A stretch of 7,956 nt of DNA, taken from contig JAICEG010000244.1 of NCBI GenBank assembly GCA_025924295.1, forward strand, positions 1 through 7,956, given 5' to 3'. Under the pieces are notes generated by a model. That model had not been told where the DNA came from and did not search any database. It worked only from the letters and a program-made list of their open reading frames with translations. The stretch's first letter is position 1. Every line of letters begins with the position of its first letter. The stretch is from Vicinamibacteria bacterium. Lineage in GTDB: Bacteria; Acidobacteriota; Vicinamibacteria; Vicinamibacterales; UBA2999. A program made the position numbers and the translations under genes. Below, in pieces: positions 4,685 through 7,956 of the stretch.

Positions 4685-5584
4685 CCGGCTGACTTCGATC
4701 GATCCGTCACCGCTTCGCAACTGAAGCGTCGCACCTCCGGACCCCAGGCGGCCGACCACCCTCCTGCGTTCCGATTCATCGCGATCGGATGGCTCGTTGC
4801 TGACTCCCTCCACGCGAACGGTCCCATCACCAGTCGACGCGTCGACTTCGGCATTGAACCCGGTTGGCACACGCATCAGAATCCGGCCGTCCCCGGTGGT
4901 GACTCGCCAGTCGCCTTTCATGCTGCTGCCGTCCGCAGCATCGACCCGCACTGAGCCGTCGCCGGTTCGCACCGTGAGTTCGTTCAGAAGACCCGCGATC
5001 TCGATCGTACCGTCGCCCGAGTCCGCCTCCACGCGCCCGGTGACATCGTCGATCCGAATCTGGCCGTCGCCAGTGTGGGCCTGCAGCTGACCGTTGACGT
5101 TCGACGCCGTGATGCGGCCGTCGCCGGAGTTGACGTCGACAGTGCCTTCGAGGTCGCGGACTTCAATGAACCCGTCGCCCGTGCGGGCGCCGAGCTGTAC
5201 GCGGCGGGGCACCGTCACGGTGAAGTTCACCGACTGGGATACCCAGTTTCCGAAACCGATCACGCTTCGCCGGCTGCCGGGACTGGGCGCCTCGATGACG
5301 ATTCGGTTGCCTTCCTGGGACTGGTTGACGGTGAGTGCTTCCGCACTGGCCTGATCGGGACCACGACGTTCGATCTCGACCAGCACTTCGTTCTTGTCCC
5401 AGGATCGCACCGCGATGAGACCGTCAAAGGTCTGAATCTTCAGATCGACCGGCTCGGTTGCCGACACGGTGAACTGCTTCTCTTCGCGCGTCGACGTCTG
5501 GCTGCCCTGGACGTCGATGCTGCAGCCGATCGACGCGCCGGCGATCACGATTGCGAAAATCTGCACGAGACGCAACGTAGCCAT
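4682..5584 (-). CDS. DUF4097-type putative lipoprotein with GDG repeats
   Basis: This 300-residue protein starts at ATG 5584, with AGAGGT (complement of 5590-5595) five bases upstream. The N-terminus MATLRLVQIFAIVIAGASIGC is a signal peptide with a probable lipobox ending at C21 (SIGC, not a perfect match at -3), so it is likely anchored in a membrane outside the cytoplasm. Residues 36-130 are a beta-rich lead-in (VDLKIQTFDGLIAVRSWD). From 135 on there are eight [S/T]GDG motifs each followed by a beta-strand-like alternation (GFIEV, GRITA, GQIRI, GTIEI, GSVRV, GRILM, GTVRV, GSIEV). This is the DUF4097 pattern, thought to fold as a right-handed beta-solenoid. Its role is unknown; adhesin or envelope-stress functions have been suggested for the family. 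It lies 79 bp downstream of nagA and may be co-transcribed with it. Confidence 0.85.
   Translation of the reverse strand: MATLRLVQIFAIVIAGASIGCSIDVQGSQTSTREEKQFTVSATEPVDLKIQTFDGLIAVRSWDKNEVLVEIERRGPDQASAEALTVNQSQEGNRIVIEAPSPGSRRSVIGFGNWVSQSVNFTVTVPRRVQLGARTGDGFIEVRDLEGTVDVNSGDGRITASNVNGQLQAHTGDGQIRIDDVTGRVEADSGDGTIEIAGLLNELTVRTGDGSVRVDAADGSSMKGDWRVTTGDGRILMRVPTGFNAEVDASTGDGTVRVEGVSNEPSDRDESERRRVVGRLGSGGATLQLRSGDGSIEVSR
4910..5179 (-). repeat. 54-bp coding periodicity: five GDG units in the lipoprotein
   Basis: The GDG motifs at residues 136, 154, 172, 190 and 208 are spaced by exactly 18 residues (54 bp). Later motifs at 231, 252 and 292 break the register. The DNA shows recurrent ccgtcgcc blocks on the + strand at these points. 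The units differ in sequence, so this is an old internal duplication or structural constraint rather than a recent tandem repeat. Confidence 0.75.
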
Positions 5585-5663
5585 TCGGCACCTCTGGGTC
5601 ATCAGGCTGACGGGTAAGTTTCCGTTCTGCACCCGACTTAGACGCGACACTGCGCGGCGGAGT

Positions 5664-6842
5664 TCACGAAACCTTCGTTTCCTCGCCATTGATGAAGGTC
5701 CGTCTGACGCGGAACGCCCGGTCCAACACGACGATATCCGCCACGGCACCATCGGCAAGGACCCCAAAACCGCTGAGGCCGAGCGCTCGAGCCGGGCTGG
5801 TCGAGCACAGAAGCGTCGCATCGACGAGCGAACCGCCGAAGTTCGTGACGATGTTTCGAAAGGCCCGGTCCATCGTCAGGGTACTGCCGGCAAGCGTGCC
5901 ATCCTCGAGGAAGGCCGCCTGCTCCGTGATGTGAATCGACCGACCTCCGAGACGCGCCCGCGCACCCGGCGGCAGGCCGGCTCCGGACGTTGCGTCCGTG
6001 ATCGCCATGACCCCGTCGGCGCCCTTGGCCGCCACCGCCACGCGGCACATCGACGGATGGACGTGGTGTCCATCGCAGATGAGTTCCACCGCCACTTCTT
6101 CTCTCGCCAGCAGCGCGCCTGGCAGTCCCGGTGCGCGATGCGTCATGGGCGACATGCGGTTGAAGAGATGCGTCGCATGACGCGCACCTGCGTCGATGGC
6201 GGCCATCGCGGTCTCGTAGTCGGATCCGGAATGACCGAGTGAGACGCGATGACCCGCGCCAGCCAGCGATCGCACGAGGTCGATGCCGCCGGGCAACTCG
6301 GGCGCCAAGGTCACAATGCCGACGTCGGGGCGGCACACTGATATCACATCGAGAATGTCGCCCCCTGAGAACATACCATCACGATCGCCGCCGGCAGCCA
6401 CGCGCAAACAATCGGCCGGCTGCGCTCCCTTGTATTCGGGGTTGATGAAATTGCTTTCGAGATGAGCCGGCAGGACTCGCGCAGACCCGCCGGCCGGTGC
6501 AACGCGAGCCTCCCGCACCTGATGCAGGACGGCACGAAGGTCTTCAGGACTGCAGGCGACTGTCGTCGGGCAGAACGCCGTCACACCGTACTGCGGCAAC
6601 AGCGCTGCAATACGCGCGACTGCACCAGCGCCGTCGAGCGTGTCGTGCCCATGCAGACCGTGCACGTGAACATCGATGAAGCCAGGTGCAACGTAGCAAT
6701 CCGTCGCGTCGACGGCGGTTGCTCCTGTCAGATCGACACGCCGCGACTCGACGGCCACGATGCGGCCATCGTCGATGATGAGCGAGCCTTCGGTGACGAC
6801 TCGCCCGGGCAGAATCAGGTCGCCACCGCTCACGACGATCAC
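5664..6842 (-). CDS. nagA: N-acetylglucosamine-6-phosphate deacetylase (NagA)
   Basis: NagA removes acetate from N-acetylglucosamine-6-phosphate to give glucosamine-6-phosphate in cytoplasmic amino-sugar and cell-wall recycling. The 392-residue length is typical. Amidohydrolase motifs appear in order: VAPGFIDVHVHG (metal ligands H59, H61), PAHLESNF with E129, SLGHSGSDY (H204), ATHLFNRM (H225), ICDGHHVHP (257-263), and the catalytic Asp D283 in AITDATSGAG. The usual HLEGPF is HLESNF here. GTG at 6842 is chosen because it overlaps the upstream DUF5615 stop codon as GTGA and gives the normal family N-terminus; a GGAGAG lies about 11 bases upstream. The open frame extends to 7016 but that part lies inside the DUF5615 gene. 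A GalNAc-6-phosphate deacetylase (AgaA) is the main alternative. Confidence 0.9.
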   Translation of the reverse strand: MIVVSGGDLILPGRVVTEGSLIIDDGRIVAVESRRVDLTGATAVDATDCYVAPGFIDVHVHGLHGHDTLDGAGAVARIAALLPQYGVTAFCPTTVACSPEDLRAVLHQVREARVAPAGGSARVLPAHLESNFINPEYKGAQPADCLRVAAGGDRDGMFSGGDILDVISVCRPDVGIVTLAPELPGGIDLVRSLAGAGHRVSLGHSGSDYETAMAAIDAGARHATHLFNRMSPMTHRAPGLPGALLAREEVAVELICDGHHVHPSMCRVAVAAKGADGVMAITDATSGAGLPPGARARLGGRSIHITEQAAFLEDGTLAGSTLTMDRAFRNIVTNFGGSLVDATLLCSTSPARALGLSGFGVLADGAVADIVVLDRAFRVRRTFINGEETKVS

Positions 6843-7300
6843 GGTGCGATTGTCTCTCCGTCCCAGTCGATGTGCACGTGAAGCTTGCGGCCCTCGAGCG
6901 GAAGCGAGCCGTCGACCATCCCATCGACAGTTCCGTGCTGGATCCCATCGCGCCGGAGAACTTCGCGATCGACGCGCTTGAGCAGCGCCATCAATCCCTT
7001 CTCGACTGGCGCCCACACGACCAGCACGCCACCGCTCTCGCGTGGAGGAAATTTTCGATCGTCGAGATAGTCGCGGTCCTGCGTGATGAGCGTGCGACGA
7101 AGCTGCCGGGCAAGTCGAAAATGCTCGCCGTCCGAGGCACGTCGCAACTCCTCATGCTCGAGGACGAACAGCACATCCCAGTGCAACGCCTGCCGCATGA
7201 AGGACACCAGGCCGGCCGGGACGTTGGCGTCGACGTAGACCCTGGGTTGTCCCGATACGCGTTCGGCGTAGCCGCCCAACTCGGAAGCGAGCGTGCCCAT
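6839..7300 (-). CDS. DUF5615 PIN-like protein (putative nuclease/toxin-like)
   Basis: This 153-residue protein has the DUF5615 signature: RVYVDANVPAGLVSFMRQAL (20-39, with acidic D24), WDVLFVLEHEEL, D57-x2-H60-F61, then TLITQDRDYLDDRKFPP (D75, D77, D80) and GGVLVV (90-95). PIN-like domains use clustered acids to bind metal and cut RNA, and several DUF5615 proteins are annotated as VapC-like toxins paired with DUF433 antitoxins. No DUF433 partner is seen here. The C-terminal part (about 96-153) extends beyond the core, with VEKGLMALLKRVDREVLRRDG and a possible beta hairpin. ATG at 7300 is preferred to upstream starts because it begins shortly before the domain and has AGGAG 11 bases upstream. 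Its stop overlaps the nagA GTG by four bases, so translation is probably coupled. Activity is inferred only. Confidence 0.8.
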   Translation of the reverse strand: MGTLASELGGYAERVSGQPRVYVDANVPAGLVSFMRQALHWDVLFVLEHEELRRASDGEHFRLARQLRRTLITQDRDYLDDRKFPPRESGGVLVVWAPVEKGLMALLKRVDREVLRRDGIQHGTVDGMVDGSLPLEGRKLHVHIDWDGETIAP

Positions 7301-7307
7301 GCTGGCT

Positions 7308-7377
7308 CTGACTCCTGACTCTCGGCGTTCGGCTGTGGGCCCGGCTCCAGGTTCTTCGATTCTACGTTCTCGGTTCC
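7308..7377. repeat. Degenerate 7-bp repeat array, ten units in phase
   Basis: Read in 7-base steps the + strand gives CTGACTC, CTGACTC, TCGGCGT, TCGGCTG, TGGGCCC, GGCTCCA, GGTTCTT, CGATTCT, ACGTTCT and CGGTTCC. Two adjacent pairs are identical or nearly so, and the last five share the frame NNNTYCN. The array fills almost all of the 61-bp gap between the DHS-like and DUF5615 genes and runs into the last codons of the DHS-like gene. The motif resembles that at 4643-4684. Confidence 0.5.
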
Positions 7378-7956
7378 GCCTTGGCTTCGACGCTCTCTTT
7401 TGCCTGCGTTCGCAGGGCAGCAACCAGTTCGTCGCGCTTGTGTACGAGCTCTCTCCGTGTCCGTCGATTGCGCTGGGAGCCGACCACGTACTCGCAGAAG
7501 AGCGGGAAGCCGATCGTCGAATCAACGTAGGCGACCGCTGTGTCGGGAAGCACGCCCGGGTTCACCTTGCCCCAGCTGACCGCTTCGGCGGGCGTCGCGC
7601 CCGACAGCCCACCCCACACGACCTGGTCGGTCGTGATCTGGATGAAGAAATCGTTGCCACCCTTGGGAATCCCGTAGACCTCCCACAATGTGGGCTGTCC
7701 CTGCAGATAGAAGTTCTTCGGCGATCCCCCACCAAGGATGACGCACCCGTTCTTCTTTCCCGCGAGGATGAACGCGCAGATCTCGTTGACGTCCTTGTTG
7801 GGATCGATCATCAGGCGACTGTCGTTCATCAACTCGTGATAGGCCACGTTCATGCCGATCGAGCTGTCGCCGGGAGAGGAGGTGTAGATCGGCACGCCGC
7901 ACGCCGCGGCGGCAGCGAGGACCGAATATTCCCGGCACGCCGGCTGACGCTCGAGC
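7362..7956 (-). CDS. Deoxyhypusine synthase-family protein, C-terminal part (cut by window edge)
   Basis: 197 codons are visible; the N-terminus lies beyond 7956. The sequence has the family's signatures: CGVPIYTSSPGDSSIGMN, VILGGGSPKNFYLQGQP, FFIQITTDQ, GGLSGATPAEAVSWGKV (carrying the family's catalytic Lys in SWGK) and VAYVDSTIGFPLF. A basic tail ending EAKAEPRT follows. In eukaryotes and archaea this enzyme modifies eIF5A using spermidine. Bacteria lack eIF5A, and bacterial members are known or suspected polyamine enzymes such as homospermidine synthases, using the same NAD-dependent aminobutyl transfer. The last codons lie in the 7-bp repeat array, so the very end of the protein may be repeat-derived. 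It precedes the DUF5615-nagA pair by 61 bp in the same direction. Confidence 0.88.
   Translation of the reverse strand, partial: LERQPACREYSVLAAAAACGVPIYTSSPGDSSIGMNVAYHELMNDSRLMIDPNKDVNEICAFILAGKKNGCVILGGGSPKNFYLQGQPTLWEVYGIPKGGNDFFIQITTDQVVWGGLSGATPAEAVSWGKVNPGVLPDTAVAYVDSTIGFPLFCEYVVGSQRNRRTRRELVHKRDELVAALRTQAKESVEAKAEPRT

Noticed and set aside
5600..5630. GGAAAC and CGTCA (minus strand) as an ECF-sigma promoter for the lipoprotein
   Set aside because: The two blocks are only a few bases apart instead of about 16, so they cannot form such a promoter.
5469..6242. Plus-strand open frame (257 codons) opposite the lipoprotein start and nagA
   Set aside because: Arg-rich low-information product, opposite a complete NagA frame.
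7301..7525. Longer N-terminus for the DUF5615 protein (to 7525)
   Set aside because: The extra 75 residues are low-complexity, cross the heptamer array and overlap the 3' end of the DHS-like gene in another frame.
1..7956. CRISPR array, tRNA, rRNA, IS element or attachment site
   Set aside because: No regularly spaced identical repeats of CRISPR size, no tRNA cloverleaf, no transposase frame and no flanking direct/inverted repeats were found on either strand by eye.

Overview
This is a 7,956-bp, GC-rich, gene-dense bacterial window. The mix of genes (ankyrin-repeat protein, distant NRAMP relative, bacterial deoxyhypusine-synthase homologue, GDG-repeat DUF4097 lipoprotein), together with frequent GTG/TTG starts and weak Shine-Dalgarno sites, suggests a soil-type bacterium such as an Acidobacteriota (Vicinamibacteria-like) lineage. 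That placement is an inference from gene content and cannot be proven here.

Layout: positions 1-314 (minus) hold the N-terminus of an exported ankyrin-repeat protein that runs off the left edge. It is divergent from a NRAMP-like membrane protein (352-1833, plus), and a palindromic TATAAT-type -10 element lies between them. A gene-free 293-bp gap follows. On the minus strand come a toxin-first type II toxin-antitoxin pair (RelE/Gp49-family toxin 2459-2809, XRE antitoxin 2127-2459) with a perfect 8+4+8 bp palindromic operator. Upstream of these lie a HAD phosphatase (2902-3591) and queD (3552-3953), which overlap each other. queC (3975-4637, plus) is divergent from queD, with only 21 bp between the two start codons.

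The right half is all minus-strand, read from right to left: the C-terminal part of a deoxyhypusine-synthase-like protein (7362-7956, cut by the right edge), a DUF5615 PIN-like protein (6839-7300), nagA (5664-6842) joined to it by a 4-bp GTGA overlap, and a DUF4097 lipoprotein (4682-5584) with regularly spaced GDG repeats.

How the genes work together: QueD and QueC are two steps of the 7-deazaguanine (preQ0/queuosine) pathway; QueE is not in this window. NagA feeds amino-sugar 6-phosphates into central metabolism. The toxin-antitoxin pair is a self-contained, autoregulated accessory module. The other genes are functionally scattered.

The items most worth a second look are: two divergent start regions in which overlapping -10-like elements lie 8-9 nt from SD-less start codons (candidate leaderless, bidirectional promoters); two intergenic arrays of degenerate 7-bp repeats at gene ends; a NRAMP-like protein lacking the classical metal-binding motifs; and a PIN-like protein translationally coupled to nagA. 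No CRISPR array, tRNA, rRNA, insertion sequence or obvious new defence system was found.
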